Assembly: GCA_027487695.1 (NCBI GenBank)
Contig: JAIYDB010000069.1
Location: forward strand, 1-64,000
Direction of reading: 5' to 3'
Length of the DNA stretch: 64,000 nt
DNA from: Cytophagaceae bacterium
GTDB lineage: Bacteria > Bacteroidota > Bacteroidia > Cytophagales > Flexibacteraceae
Below the pieces are notes generated by a model, which made no database searches, had not been told where the DNA came from, and worked only from the letters and a program-made list of their open reading frames with translations. Below, piece by piece: positions 25,498 to 34,927 of the stretch. The position numbers and the translations under genes are program-made. The stretch's first letter is position 1; every line of letters begins with the position of its first letter.

Positions 25498-27513
25498 CTA
25501 GCTAGTTTTAGATTTGGGTAATAAGACAGAAAACGATGTTCCAACACCTACTTCAGAACTTATCTGCATTTTCCCTTTGTTAAGACTGAGTAAGGTTTGA
25601 ATCATAATTAAACCCAATCCATTACCCTTTTCACCTTTGGTGCCAAGGGTAATCATACGCTTACCATCGTTAAGTTTTTCCAAAATTTCAGGAGGCATAC
25701 CTACACCTTCATCCTTTACAGTTAAGGTAATTAAGCCTTGTTCATTAGGAAAATCAGTTGCAGATACAGTAACATTTCTACCTTCATTCGTAAACTTAAT
25801 GGCATTTTGAATCACATTCCTAAGTATTGTTTCTACACAAGCAGCATCGGCATAAACCTCAATTGTTGGATTTACTTGATTTATAATTTTAATCTGCTTT
25901 TTAGCGAGTTCAGTTTCAAACACCTGAATGAGGTTATCAATAGCTTCTTTTATAACAACCTGCTTAAAATTTAGATTTATGCCAGATTGTGCCGATAGCA
26001 CCCATTGCACAAGGTTATTCGCTAACACGTTTATCCTTTCAAGGGAATCGAACAATAGGGTAGATAGTTCTTTGGCACTGTTTATATCAGCATCATCTAA
26101 TATCTTATTTAGTATTGATCTTAAAGTAATAGCTGAAGAAAGTGGCCCTCTTAAATCATGTCCAACAATACCAATGGTGAGTAATTGAAGTTCGTTTTGT
26201 TTTCTAACTATGCGAAGTTGGTCCTCAATCTGATTGTTCTTTTGATTTAACAGTTTAGAGTTTTCAATATTTCTTCGTAAGAAAACAAAACCTATTCCAA
26301 GCAGAGCTATTAGCAGAATAATTACTGCTACTCCCATGATTAGGACTTTCTTTTGCAGTTCATTCAATTCTTCTTGAACTCTCTTTTCTTCTTTAATACG
26401 TTTTAATTCAGCTTTTACATTACTGAATCTAAAATCAAACTCCTTGTCCATAGCATAAGCATTTTTCAAGGAATCTGTAAAACTGCTGGTTAGACTATCA
26501 TACTTTTTAATGAGCCCTATAGCCTTATCGTAGTTCTTAGTTCCTGAGTAAATTTCTATACAAATCTTTAAAAAATCTATTTCAAGCTCCTCGGCACCAC
26601 CAGCATTGATATTTGAATTAAGTAATTCCGCATATTTGACTGCCAGATCCAGCTTGTTAAGCTTATAGTAGGCTTTAGCAAGAATTGATGAATTATATAA
26701 ATCAAAATAGGTATTCTGATAATCGCCTTTAATTTTATTACTCATATCAACATATTTCAAAGCCAAATTGTAATTTTTTAAATTAAAATAACAATCTGCC
26801 AGCAAGGAATACGTTAAAATTAGTTCATTCTTAACTTGATATTTAGAAAAAAGTGCAGCTGTTTGGTTATAATAAAAAGGTGCCTTTGTAAATTCATTTT
26901 TTTGGAAATAAATTGTACCAATAGATTGCATAGTATATGCATAAGTAATTGAATCTGATGCATCTAATGAATAGTTGGCCGATTCTTCTAAATACTCTAA
27001 TGATTGATCTAATCTGCCAATTACACCATTAGTATTAGCCAAATTGGTTAGAGCAATAGCCATACGCTTTTTATCAACTGCAGTTTTGGCTAATTGATAA
27101 GCTTTTAGATCATTTTCGATAGATTGATTAAATGAATTCTTTATATAATCAACTCTTGCTAAAGCTATAAAATAATCAAACCTAGCCCTGTAAGATACCT
27201 GATTGCCAAATGGAATTTTACATTTTTTTAAATACAAGTATGCGCTATCGGGAATACGGTTATTCAGAAATCCTCTAGCTATCAATGTGTTAATTTTTAC
27301 CTCAATATCCGATTTAGGATAGGCTGATGCAAACTTTAAAAGCTTCTTGGCTTCATTAACAAGTTTTTCATCTCTAGCCTTGTTTAGCTCATAACAAAAA
27401 TCAAGTTTCTTACCAAGACCAGATGTGTCTAATTTCTGAGCATAGCAATAATTAAAAAAATCAATACATAACATACAAACAAGAGCAAGAATAAATCGGA
27501 AGGTAAAATTCAT
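25498..27513 (-). CDS. TPR-containing sensor histidine kinase, copy 2
   Basis: A 671-residue kinase with the same layout as copy 1: signal peptide (FRFILALVCMLCIDFFNYCYA), TPR-like repeats (about 35-355), a membrane helix near 395-415, a coiled coil, and a DHp domain with H452 in IVGHDLRGPLS. The ATPase domain has NVIQNAIKF, DEGVGM and GNGLGLIMI. The DHp/ATPase part is almost the same as in copy 3 while the TPR parts differ strongly. It begins 27 bases after copy 3, so the two are probably one transcript. No partner regulator is adjacent. Confidence 0.9.
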   Translation of the reverse strand: MNFTFRFILALVCMLCIDFFNYCYAQKLDTSGLGKKLDFCYELNKARDEKLVNEAKKLLKFASAYPKSDIEVKINTLIARGFLNNRIPDSAYLYLKKCKIPFGNQVSYRARFDYFIALARVDYIKNSFNQSIENDLKAYQLAKTAVDKKRMAIALTNLANTNGVIGRLDQSLEYLEESANYSLDASDSITYAYTMQSIGTIYFQKNEFTKAPFYYNQTAALFSKYQVKNELILTYSLLADCYFNLKNYNLALKYVDMSNKIKGDYQNTYFDLYNSSILAKAYYKLNKLDLAVKYAELLNSNINAGGAEELEIDFLKICIEIYSGTKNYDKAIGLIKKYDSLTSSFTDSLKNAYAMDKEFDFRFSNVKAELKRIKEEKRVQEELNELQKKVLIMGVAVIILLIALLGIGFVFLRRNIENSKLLNQKNNQIEDQLRIVRKQNELQLLTIGIVGHDLRGPLSSAITLRSILNKILDDADINSAKELSTLLFDSLERINVLANNLVQWVLSAQSGINLNFKQVVIKEAIDNLIQVFETELAKKQIKIINQVNPTIEVYADAACVETILRNVIQNAIKFTNEGRNVTVSATDFPNEQGLITLTVKDEGVGMPPEILEKLNDGKRMITLGTKGEKGNGLGLIMIQTLLSLNKGKMQISSEVGVGTSFSVLLPKSKTS
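25793..26097 (-). repeat. Near-identical DNA tract shared by kinases 2 and 3, unit A
   Basis: This 305-base segment aligns without gaps to 27824-28128; I count about 18 differences by eye (about 94 percent identity). It codes for the C-terminal half of the DHp domain and the start of the ATPase domain. Matching synonymous positions suggest recent duplication or gene conversion. Confidence 0.8.
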
Positions 27514-27540
27514 AACTCCTAATTTGGTTAGTTTATAGAT

Positions 27541-29529
27541 CTATGAGGATGGCAATTTTATAGAAAATCTTGTCCCTTTCCCAATTTCAGAGCTGATTTC
27601 CATTTCACCCTTGTTTAAACCCAATAAGGTTTGGATCATTATTAAACCTAATCCATTACCCTTTTCACCCTTTGTACCAAGGGTAACTATTCTGTTTCCT
27701 TTACTTAACTTTTCCAAGAAATCTTGTTGGATACCAATTCCTTGGTCTATTACGGTAACTTTAACTTCATTCTTATCTAAATCAGGTACTGCTGTTATGG
27801 TTATACATTTCCCAATAGGTGTAAACTTAATGGCATTTTGAATCACATTTCTAAGTATAGTTTCTACACAAGCAGCATCGGCATAAACCTCAATTGTTGC
27901 ATTTACTTCATTTATAATTTTAATCTGCTTTTTAGTGAGTTCTGTTTCAAACACCTGAATAAGGTTATTAATAGCATCTTTTATAACAACCTGCTTAAAA
28001 TTTAGATTAATTCCCGATTGGGCCGATAGCACCCATTGCACAAGGTTATTCGCTAACACGTTTATCCTTTCTAGGGAATCGAATAAGTGGGTAGATAGTT
28101 CTTTGGCGCTGTTTATATCAGCATCATCAAGAAACATATTAAGCATTTTTTTCAAGGTAATAGTTGAAGAAAGTGGCCCTCTTAAATCATGCCCAACTAT
28201 ACCAATAGTCATTAATTGAAGTTCGTTTTGCTTCTTAAGTTCTTTGTTTTGTTCTTCAATAATTAAACGCTGCTTTTGCAAATTTGATTCAGCCTTTTTA
28301 GTGCGCCTAAACAACCAAAAAAGAAATATCAAGGCAAGTACCAAGGCTATTGAGAATATGGTAATCAACCTTATCCTATACTGCTGAGCCTCAGCCAGTT
28401 CCTTTTGTTGTTCATTTAGGATTTTTAAGTTTTCTACTTCACGATCCTTAACCAGTAAATCGAACTTTGCAAGTTGCCCATTTTCTGATGTTTTTTGTAA
28501 CGAATCGGCAATGATAACTGAAGCCTTTAGATAAAGCTCTAAGTAATACAATGCCTTATCATATTGCTTTAACTTTCCGTAAATTATGCTTGCTGTGTTA
28601 TATATACCAGGTTCAATATCACTTAGTTCAGATTTTTTAAACTCGGCCAATGCACGTTCTAAGTGATAAAGACTGCGTTGAACATCGTTTATAGCAATAT
28701 ATGATTCTGCCAGATTACTTGAATTAAAACCAGTATATAGTTTAATATCGTACTTTTTTATCAAAGAATCGGCCTTTAATCCACATTTTATAGCCAATCT
28801 ATATTGCTGCATTTTATTGTAGCAACTTGAAAGTTTAATATTATTAAGTGTTACTTCAGTCCAAATTTTAGAGTTATTCAAAATTCGTTCTGCAATCTTG
28901 TATTGATTTAATGCCTCCTTATATTTTTCCTGAAGCAAGTACACCTCTCCTAAAGTTTGTAAGTTATAAGCATAGGTAACTGTATCGGCAGATTTACCAG
29001 TAATTTCAACAGCCTTTTGAGCATATTCAAGTGCCTTATCAAACTTTTGCTGAACGCTCATTACTTGTGTCATGTTATTCAACACCCAAGCCGTTTTAAT
29101 AGGATCGTTACCTTTACTATATAGCTTATAAGCAATGGTATATTTTGCCATCCCTAAATTGGATTTCCCAAAAGCATAATCTACCCAGCCAGACGATAGA
29201 TTTAAATGTGCCTCTGCATCAGCTGAAACTGCTTTACTTAAATTTTTATATGCTAAATCAAAATATTTAGGACAACTATCCAAATCTCTCAAATTCAGAA
29301 AACCCCTTCCCACAAGGGTATAAATACGTACCGCCTCTTCTGTTTTAGGTAACTTTTTAGCAAAGGGTAATAGTTTTTTAGCTTCGGCTGTTAGAGCAGG
29401 GTCGCGTTGCTTATTAAGCTCATAGCAGAAATTTAGTTTAGCCTTTAGTCCGAGAGTATCTGTGGCAAAGGCTGATATACATGCAAGCTGAACTAGAACT
29501 AAAGTAAGAATTATTATTACTAATTTCAT
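27541..29529 (-). CDS. TPR-containing sensor histidine kinase, copy 3
   Basis: First gene of the tandem. I start at 29529 (MKLVIIILTLVLVQLACISA), which opens with the signal peptide; the upstream ATG at 29568 adds 13 residues without clear value. From 29529 the protein has 662 residues: TPR-like repeats (about 30-350), a membrane helix (about 385-408, IRLITIFSIALVLALIFLFW), H447 in IVGHDLRGPLS, NVIQNAIKF, DQGIGI and GNGLGLIMI. It has neither receiver nor effector domain. The promoter could not be found in the 100 bases upstream. Such kinases usually signal to an unlinked response regulator; the signal is unknown. Confidence 0.9.
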   Translation of the reverse strand: MKLVIIILTLVLVQLACISAFATDTLGLKAKLNFCYELNKQRDPALTAEAKKLLPFAKKLPKTEEAVRIYTLVGRGFLNLRDLDSCPKYFDLAYKNLSKAVSADAEAHLNLSSGWVDYAFGKSNLGMAKYTIAYKLYSKGNDPIKTAWVLNNMTQVMSVQQKFDKALEYAQKAVEITGKSADTVTYAYNLQTLGEVYLLQEKYKEALNQYKIAERILNNSKIWTEVTLNNIKLSSCYNKMQQYRLAIKCGLKADSLIKKYDIKLYTGFNSSNLAESYIAINDVQRSLYHLERALAEFKKSELSDIEPGIYNTASIIYGKLKQYDKALYYLELYLKASVIIADSLQKTSENGQLAKFDLLVKDREVENLKILNEQQKELAEAQQYRIRLITIFSIALVLALIFLFWLFRRTKKAESNLQKQRLIIEEQNKELKKQNELQLMTIGIVGHDLRGPLSSTITLKKMLNMFLDDADINSAKELSTHLFDSLERINVLANNLVQWVLSAQSGINLNFKQVVIKDAINNLIQVFETELTKKQIKIINEVNATIEVYADAACVETILRNVIQNAIKFTPIGKCITITAVPDLDKNEVKVTVIDQGIGIQQDFLEKLSKGNRIVTLGTKGEKGNGLGLIMIQTLLGLNKGEMEISSEIGKGTRFSIKLPSS
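27824..28128 (-). repeat. Near-identical DNA tract shared by kinases 2 and 3, unit B
   Basis: Partner of 25793-26097, same length, no gaps. Similarity stays visible but weaker in the neighbouring H-box (around 28165-28230 against 26136-26205) and G2-box segments, and is lost in the TPR-coding parts. Confidence 0.8.
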
Positions 29530-29631
29530 ATTTGCCTTTTGCAATAATTTAATCCGCATAATAGGCATAAAAACCTTACCAATTTGGTTTTTATGTTAAT
29601 TATGTAATATTTATTAGGATTTAAAGCAAAA

Positions 29632-29659
29632 AAAACTGCCCAGTTACTTGGGCAGTTTT
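29632..29659 (-). terminator. Rho-independent terminator of sucD
   Basis: Stem of 11 bp (29632-29642 with 29649-29659), loop of six. On the minus strand the stem is followed by a T tract. It separates sucD from the kinase cluster, so the kinases need their own promoter. Confidence 0.8.
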
Positions 29660-29684
29660 CGAACTCTTTAATTGTACTATTTCC

Positions 29685-30566
29685 TTATGCCAATTCCTTT
29701 CTTAAGGCCTTAACCATAGTAGAACCCATATCGGCTGGCGAGGTTACAACGTGAATACCGCACTCAGTCATAATTGCCATTTTTGCGGCTGCTGTATCGG
29801 CGGCACCACCAACAATAGCACCTGCGTGACCCATTCTACGTCCTGGAGGCGCAGTTTGACCAGCGATAAAGCCTACAACAGGCTTAGTACCGTTTTCTTT
29901 AATCCAATAGGCAGCTTCTGCTTCCATACCACCGCCAATTTCACCAATCATGATGATACCTTCAGTAGCAGGGTCGTTCATTAATAACTCAACTGCCTCT
30001 TTAGTAGTAGTACCAATGATAGGGTCGCCACCAATACCAATACAAGTAGTTTGACCTAAACCAGCAGATGTGATTTGGCTAACTGCCTCATAAGTAAGTG
30101 TACCAGAACGGCTTACAATACCTATTGTTCCTGGAGTATGGATAAAACCTGGCATAATACCAACCTTAGCTTCGCCTGGTGTAATAACACCTGGGCAGTT
30201 AGGACCGATAAGGCGAGTTTTAGAACCCTTTAGGTATTCTTTCGCCATCATCATATCCTTAGTAGGAATACCTTCAGTAATACAGATTACTAGTTCAATA
30301 CCAGCATCGGCTGCTTCCATTATAGCATCGGCTGCTGCAAATGGAGGAGCAAAAATTATAGATACATTGGCACCAGCTGCTTTTACCGCTTGTTCAACGG
30401 TATTGAAAACCGGACGATCCAAATGTACAGAACCACCTTTGCCTGGAGTTACACCTCCAATTACATTGGTGCCGTAAGAAATCATTTGCTCAGCGTGGAA
30501 AGTACCTTCTTTCCCTGTGAAGCCTTGTACCAGTACTCTGGAATACTTGTTAACCAGAACGCTCAT
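29685..30566 (-). CDS. sucD: Succinyl-CoA synthetase alpha subunit
   Basis: Forms succinate and NTP from succinyl-CoA in the citric acid cycle together with SucC. The CoA-binding Rossmann domain has [19 protein letters not shown] and [18 protein letters not shown]; the phosphohistidine is in [13 protein letters not shown]. The start at 30566 ([13 protein letters not shown]) matches the family; the ATG at 30647 would lie within the promoter. It is 293 residues. sucC is not adjacent, as often in Bacteroidota. Confidence 0.97.
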   Translation of the reverse strand: MSVLVNKYSRVLVQGFTGKEGTFHAEQMISYGTNVIGGVTPGKGGSVHLDRPVFNTVEQAVKAAGANVSIIFAPPFAAADAIMEAADAGIELVICITEGIPTKDMMMAKEYLKGSKTRLIGPNCPGVITPGEAKVGIMPGFIHTPGTIGIVSRSGTLTYEAVSQITSAGLGQTTCIGIGGDPIIGTTTKEAVELLMNDPATEGIIMIGEIGGGMEAEAAYWIKENGTKPVVGFIAGQTAPPGRRMGHAGAIVGGAADTAAAKMAIMTECGIHVVTSPADMGSTMVKALRKELA

Positions 30567-30646
30567 ATATATGGTGTTATAAAGGATTTCGTTGTTTTGA
30601 AAAGAAATACAAAAATCTGAATTAGAGTCTTGCTTTTCTACAGGCA

Positions 30647-30677
30647 CAAAATTAGCCTAATAAAGTTAGCAAGCAAA
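30647..30677 (-). promoter_or_regulatory. Promoter of sucD
   Basis: On the minus strand TTTG (30677-30674), 19 bases, TAATTTTG (30654-30647): a perfect match to the Bacteroidota consensus. The start near 30640 gives a leader of about 75 bases and confirms that the ATG at 30566 is the real start. Confidence 0.7.
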
Positions 30678-30716
30678 CCAAAGTATCTTCAATTTAGGAG
30701 ATTGATGTGATAAGTT

Positions 30717-30724
30717 TACCTTTG
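30717..30724 (+). promoter_or_regulatory. -7 box TACCTTTG upstream of maf
   Basis: The box ends eight bases before the maf ATG at 30733, so the leader can be only a few bases. The upstream box (TTTA near 30693) is weak. Confidence 0.45.
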
Positions 30725-30732
30725 AACCCATT

Positions 30733-31350
30733 ATGCTACCTTGGCAACAACAATTACACTCCAAAGGCTACCAAGTAATTTTAGCCTCCGCTTCTCCTAG
30801 AAGAAAAGAACTCTTTGGTTCTGTATATCCTCAATTTGAAATTAGGGTAATAGAAACCGACGAAAGCTACCCTGAAACTTTACCTGCCAATGAGGTGGCG
30901 GTCTTTATTGCCTTAAACAAAGCAAAGGCCTTCGAAGGTTTGGTTGCTGAAAATGAAATTGTAGTAACTTCAGATACTACTGTAATTTTAGGTAATACCG
31001 TTTTTGGAAAACCAGCTAATGCAAGTGAAGCATTTGAAATGTTAAATTCCTTTAACGGTACTACTCACTTGGTTCAAACCGCCTACTGCATCAAAATAGG
31101 TACAGAATACCATACCTATACCGATAACGCTTGGGTTACCTTCAATAACCTAACAAAAGAGGAACTGGAACACTATATTGAAACTGCTAAACCATTTGAC
31201 AAGGCAGGAGCTTACGGCATTCAAGATTGGATAGGACAGGTAGCGGTAAAAACAATTCAAGGTTCTTACTTTACCGTAATGGGTTTACCTGTTCATGCCC
31301 TATATGCCGATTTTAAGCATTTGGCGGCTACCCTACCCCATCTGGGCTAA
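30733..31350 (+). CDS. maf: Maf family nucleoside triphosphate pyrophosphatase
   Basis: Hydrolyses dTTP, UTP or modified nucleotides to monophosphates. The family start VILASASPRRKELF, then VVTSDTTVILG and the catalytic region KPFDKAGAYGIQDW with GSYFTVMGLPV are clear. It has 205 residues. The end overlaps convergent pyrF by 18 bases. Confidence 0.94.
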   Translation: MLPWQQQLHSKGYQVILASASPRRKELFGSVYPQFEIRVIETDESYPETLPANEVAVFIALNKAKAFEGLVAENEIVVTSDTTVILGNTVFGKPANASEAFEMLNSFNGTTHLVQTAYCIKIGTEYHTYTDNAWVTFNNLTKEELEHYIETAKPFDKAGAYGIQDWIGQVAVKTIQGSYFTVMGLPVHALYADFKHLAATLPHLG

Positions 31351-32160
31351 GTAACCTGCCATTTCTTGTTGTAAAAGCTGCGCTTCTATTGATGCTGCCT
31401 CTGCAAAATCAGTTCCCGAGGAAGCGTATAATATGCTTCTGCTTGCATTTACTAATAGGCCCACATTTTCATTAGCTCCATAGTTCCAAACATCGGCAAG
31501 GCTACCCCCTTGGGCACCTACGCCTGGCACCAATAAAAAATGATTAGGAACGGCTGCTCTTACTTTGGCTATGTGTTCTGCTCTGGTTGCTCCCGCTACA
31601 AACATTAGGTTTTCGGTGGTTCCCCAAGTAGCGGTAGTTGCCAATACTTCTTCAAACAAGAATTTGCCATTCGCTAGTTGTTGCATTTGAAAATCTAATG
31701 CGCCTTGGTTACTTGTTAAAGCTAAACTAATAGCCCATTTACCTGGATATTTAAGGAAAGGAGAAATACTATCACTACCCATATATGGTGCCACGGTTAT
31801 AGCATCGAAAGGTAAGGCTTCAAAAAACGCCTTTGCATATTCATTACTAGTATTGCCGATATCGCCTCGCTTAGCATCGGCAATATTGAAGGTGGGTGCA
31901 CCTGAATGCTTATTTAATAGCCCAATAATTTCTGCCAATTGCTCCCAACCCTTTACGCCTCTGGCTTCAAAGAATGCAGTGTTTACTTTATAGCTTACCG
32001 CATAAGGCTGAGTAGCTTCAATAATGGCCTTGGCAAAATCAACCACTCCATTTGGTGTTCCCTTTAGGTGATGAGGTAATTTTTGCTCATCTATGTCTAA
32101 ACCAACGCATAAGAAACTTTGCTTGGCTTTAATTTGGCTAACTAGGTCAGAATAATGCAT
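31333..32160 (-). CDS. pyrF: Orotidine 5'-phosphate decarboxylase, group 2
   Basis: Last step of UMP synthesis. The 275-residue form is the longer type 2 enzyme, with FLCVGLDIDEQKLP, FNIADAKRGDIGNTSNEYA (the active-site DxKRxD) and VPGVGAQGG near the phosphate site. It follows the LolA-like gene by 18 bases at the end of a minus-strand gene run. Confidence 0.94.
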   Translation of the reverse strand: MHYSDLVSQIKAKQSFLCVGLDIDEQKLPHHLKGTPNGVVDFAKAIIEATQPYAVSYKVNTAFFEARGVKGWEQLAEIIGLLNKHSGAPTFNIADAKRGDIGNTSNEYAKAFFEALPFDAITVAPYMGSDSISPFLKYPGKWAISLALTSNQGALDFQMQQLANGKFLFEEVLATTATWGTTENLMFVAGATRAEHIAKVRAAVPNHFLLVPGVGAQGGSLADVWNYGANENVGLLVNASRSILYASSGTDFAEAASIEAQLLQQEMAGYLAQMG

Positions 32161-32178
32161 TGGATTTAAAAAGCTATT

Positions 32179-32865
32179 TTAACGTAAATCGATCAGTTTT
32201 GCGCCAGGAAAATCAGACTTATTGTAGGCAAACATCCCTTCCTTAATCACTGGATTTGGGGTGTATTTATTCAATACGAAAGCTATCTGGGTATTGGTTC
32301 CTTTTTCAAATAGAATCCAACGGGTAAGCTTCTTTGCTTTTTTATCAATCACGAAACGGTATTTGGTGATATTGGATTTACGATTGGTAGTTTCAACATC
32401 AATATTAGCTAATACCTTTTTGCCACTTTTTACATCGCCCAAATACATCACTTTGCAACCTTCTTTGTAAAAATCAAAGACCTTATTTGGGGCAAGTTCA
32501 TCTTCGGTTTCATCGTAATCATATACGTTTACTTCCTTACTTTCTTGCAGATACGCCCACATGGTTTTACCATCGCAAATCACTTGTTGGTCGGCCATCT
32601 CTAAACGGTACTTACTACCATCAACCCAAATTTTACCCTTTTCTCTGCCCATTTCCTTACCTTGGACACTAGTATTGATACGGGTAAATTCAATGCAATA
32701 GCTTTTGTTCTTTTTATAGCTGGCAGTAGTTTCTTTCAAAAGGTTAACTGCCAAAGGGTCGTTTACTACAGGTTGTTGAAAACCTGTAAACAGCACAAAG
32801 GCAACTACCAAGGTAGTCGCCTTTAAAATGCTTGTAGTCAATGATTTTATTAGTAGGTTAGCCAA
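32179..32865 (-). CDS. LolA-like outer-membrane lipoprotein carrier protein
   Basis: Periplasmic protein of 228 residues. A signal segment (about 14-30, LKATTLVVAFVLFTGFQQP) is followed by a LolA/LolB-type half barrel: SYKKNKSYCIEFTRINTSVQ, KGKIWVDGSKYRLEMADQQV, DGKTMWAYLQESKEVNVYDY and a C-terminal pair of strands. This is the Bacteroidota LolA-like type that moves lipoproteins toward the outer membrane; it is not proven that it is the main LolA. It begins two bases after the membrane fusion protein gene. Confidence 0.82.
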   Translation of the reverse strand: MANLLIKSLTTSILKATTLVVAFVLFTGFQQPVVNDPLAVNLLKETTASYKKNKSYCIEFTRINTSVQGKEMGREKGKIWVDGSKYRLEMADQQVICDGKTMWAYLQESKEVNVYDYDETEDELAPNKVFDFYKEGCKVMYLGDVKSGKKVLANIDVETTNRKSNITKYRFVIDKKAKKLTRWILFEKGTNTQIAFVLNKYTPNPVIKEGMFAYNKSDFPGAKLIDLR

Positions 32866-32867
32866 CT

Positions 32868-34247
32868 TTATTTATCGGTTTTCTTGGTCTCTTCTTTTAC
32901 AAATACCTTGGTATCTGGTTCAATTTCTTTGCTTACAGCTTGGAACGGACCAGAAATAATTTCTTCGCCATCTTTTAAGCCTTCCACAATTTCTATGTTT
33001 TCGTAATCTGAAATACCTGTTTTCACAATACGTTTTTCGGCTTTGCCTTCTTTGTTAATTATGAAAACAACTTCTCTAGGCTTTTCGTCTTTTACAGCTG
33101 CAGCCTTTTTGGTATCAGTTACTTTGGCGTCTTCTACTCCCATACCACCTTTTACAGTTTTGGTACCATCGTCTTTCTTTTCATCATAACGAGTGGTAAC
33201 GGCAGCCATTGGCACTAAAACAATACTGTTTTTTCTATTTGTAATCACATCCAAAGAAGCGGTCATTCCAGGACGGAAAGGACTCTTTTCCTTATTAGTT
33301 AGCTTTTTCATTAAGTCCTCATAGCTCTCAGAAAGTATGCGCACTTTCACTTGAAACTCAGTAACCGCATCGGCAGTAGCGGTTTCTTTTGCGGTATTGG
33401 CAATTTCAGTAACTATACCTTTGAACTTTTTCCCTGAAACACTGTAAGCATCTACATCAATAACGGCGCTATCACCCTTTTTAATACGGATAATGTCGTT
33501 TTCGTTCACATCTACCCTTACTTCCATATTGTTCAGGTTAGCGATGCGCATCATTTCAGTACCAGCCATTTGAGATGTACCTACTACACGTTCACCTAAC
33601 TCAATAGCTAGCTTGCTGATAATACCACTTACAGGGGCGTAAATGCTCGTTTTCCTTAGGTTTTCAACAGCATCTTTATAACCTGCTTCTGCACTGTTAA
33701 TGGTAAACTTAGAAGCCTCCAAATTCGCTTCTGCACTTTTCAGATCTTGCTTGGCAACATCTAGGTTAGTTTTAATTTGCTCCCAATCGGCTTCTGCAAT
33801 AACTTTTTGCTCAAATAAGGTTTGGTTACGATTATAATCTTGTTGGGCTCTTGCTAAACGAGCTTTTGCTTGAGTAAGTCCTGCACGAACTTGTTCAACT
33901 GCTGCTTTAGAGTTGTTAACACTAGCTTCTGCTCTTTCAACTGCACTGATATAGTTATCAGGACGAATGCGACAAAGTAATTGTCCTTGAACCACACTAT
34001 CACCTTCTTTTACAGTAAGTTGAATAATTTCTCCAGGAACATCTGGGGTAATTTTAACCTCCACCTCTGGGTGTATTTTACCCGATGCGGAAACCGATTC
34101 TGTAATAGAACCCATTTTAGCCTTAACGGTGGTTACCTCTAAGCCCTTATCTTCAGACTTGTTCTTGATAATTAACCCCACAACTCCTAATACTATCACT
34201 ATGAAAATGATAATTACTAGCCAGTTATTCTTCTTTTTCTTTGCCAT
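32868..34247 (-). CDS. Membrane fusion (periplasmic adaptor) protein of an efflux system
   Basis: A 459-residue HlyD/AcrA-type adaptor. It has an N-terminal anchor helix (NNWLVIIIFIVIVLGVVGLI), a split lipoyl domain (GEIIQLTVKEGDSVVQGQLL and TSIYAPVSGIISKLAIELGE), a long coiled-coil hairpin (about 85-180, rich in Ala, Glu and Lys), a beta barrel and a membrane-proximal domain. A charged Lys/Asp/Gly insert sits near 360-395. The MacA-like type would pair with a MacB ABC transporter, but no transporter or TolC gene is adjacent; instead a LolA-like gene follows after two bases. Confidence 0.87.
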   Translation of the reverse strand: MAKKKKNNWLVIIIFIVIVLGVVGLIIKNKSEDKGLEVTTVKAKMGSITESVSASGKIHPEVEVKITPDVPGEIIQLTVKEGDSVVQGQLLCRIRPDNYISAVERAEASVNNSKAAVEQVRAGLTQAKARLARAQQDYNRNQTLFEQKVIAEADWEQIKTNLDVAKQDLKSAEANLEASKFTINSAEAGYKDAVENLRKTSIYAPVSGIISKLAIELGERVVGTSQMAGTEMMRIANLNNMEVRVDVNENDIIRIKKGDSAVIDVDAYSVSGKKFKGIVTEIANTAKETATADAVTEFQVKVRILSESYEDLMKKLTNKEKSPFRPGMTASLDVITNRKNSIVLVPMAAVTTRYDEKKDDGTKTVKGGMGVEDAKVTDTKKAAAVKDEKPREVVFIINKEGKAEKRIVKTGISDYENIEIVEGLKDGEEIISGPFQAVSKEIEPDTKVFVKEETKKTDK

Positions 34248-34288
34248 TGTTTTGTGGTACTATAAGTTCAATTTGTGAGAGTAAGTTT

Positions 34289-34927
34289 TTATTTCCGACC
34301 AAAGTCTGCAGGATTTTCACCCCAAAGTTCAGTATCCCATTGTTTAATTGGGTTGGAGTAGGGATTATTGGTGAGCCAAATTATAGCCCTATCTACCAAA
34401 CCCCAAACCGATGCTGTTTCAGCGGTACGTGGCAAGTTAGAACGGACATTTTTCGCTTTAACCCAACTTATAGCTGTACGGGAATCTGAGTAAATCATTC
34501 GTTTGCTACTGAAACTTTTCAGGTGGGCAATAGCATGTACTAAAGCTAAAAACTCACCCATATTGTTATTGCCCCACATTGGGCCAATCCTAAATATTTC
34601 GGCACCACTCATATTATCTACACCACGGTATTCCATTTTACCTGGGTTTCCGCTACAAGCAGCATCTACACTTATACTATCTGGATTAAATCCTTTTAAG
34701 GTACCGTTAATTATGTTCTTCCTCGTATCAGTAGGCGATGCTTTCTTTTCAGGAGCAGGTAGTTTTTGAGTAGCCCAGGCTTTGTGTGCTTCTTCATGGT
34801 TTTCAAAACCTTTGTATTGCGCCCCTTGAAAGTTATCTACTTGCTTTTTGGCATCGTCCCAGTTATCGTAAATACCTGGTTTATGACCTTTTAGCACCAC
34901 ATAAAGCTTCTTACTTTTTGCAGCCAT
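34289..34927 (-). CDS. Ribonuclease H1 with N-terminal viroplasmin domain
   Basis: Cleaves the RNA strand of RNA-DNA hybrids. The N-terminal hybrid-binding domain is KKLYVVLKGHKPGIYDNWDD and FENHEEAHKAWA (about 5-50). The nuclease carboxylates are D in SVDAACSGNPGK, E in NNMGEFLALVHAI, D in MIYSDSRTAISW and D in the last residues ENPADFGRK. It has 212 residues and shares one base with the marC stop (TAATG). Confidence 0.92.
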   Translation of the reverse strand: MAAKSKKLYVVLKGHKPGIYDNWDDAKKQVDNFQGAQYKGFENHEEAHKAWATQKLPAPEKKASPTDTRKNIINGTLKGFNPDSISVDAACSGNPGKMEYRGVDNMSGAEIFRIGPMWGNNNMGEFLALVHAIAHLKSFSSKRMIYSDSRTAISWVKAKNVRSNLPRTAETASVWGLVDRAIIWLTNNPYSNPIKQWDTELWGENPADFGRK

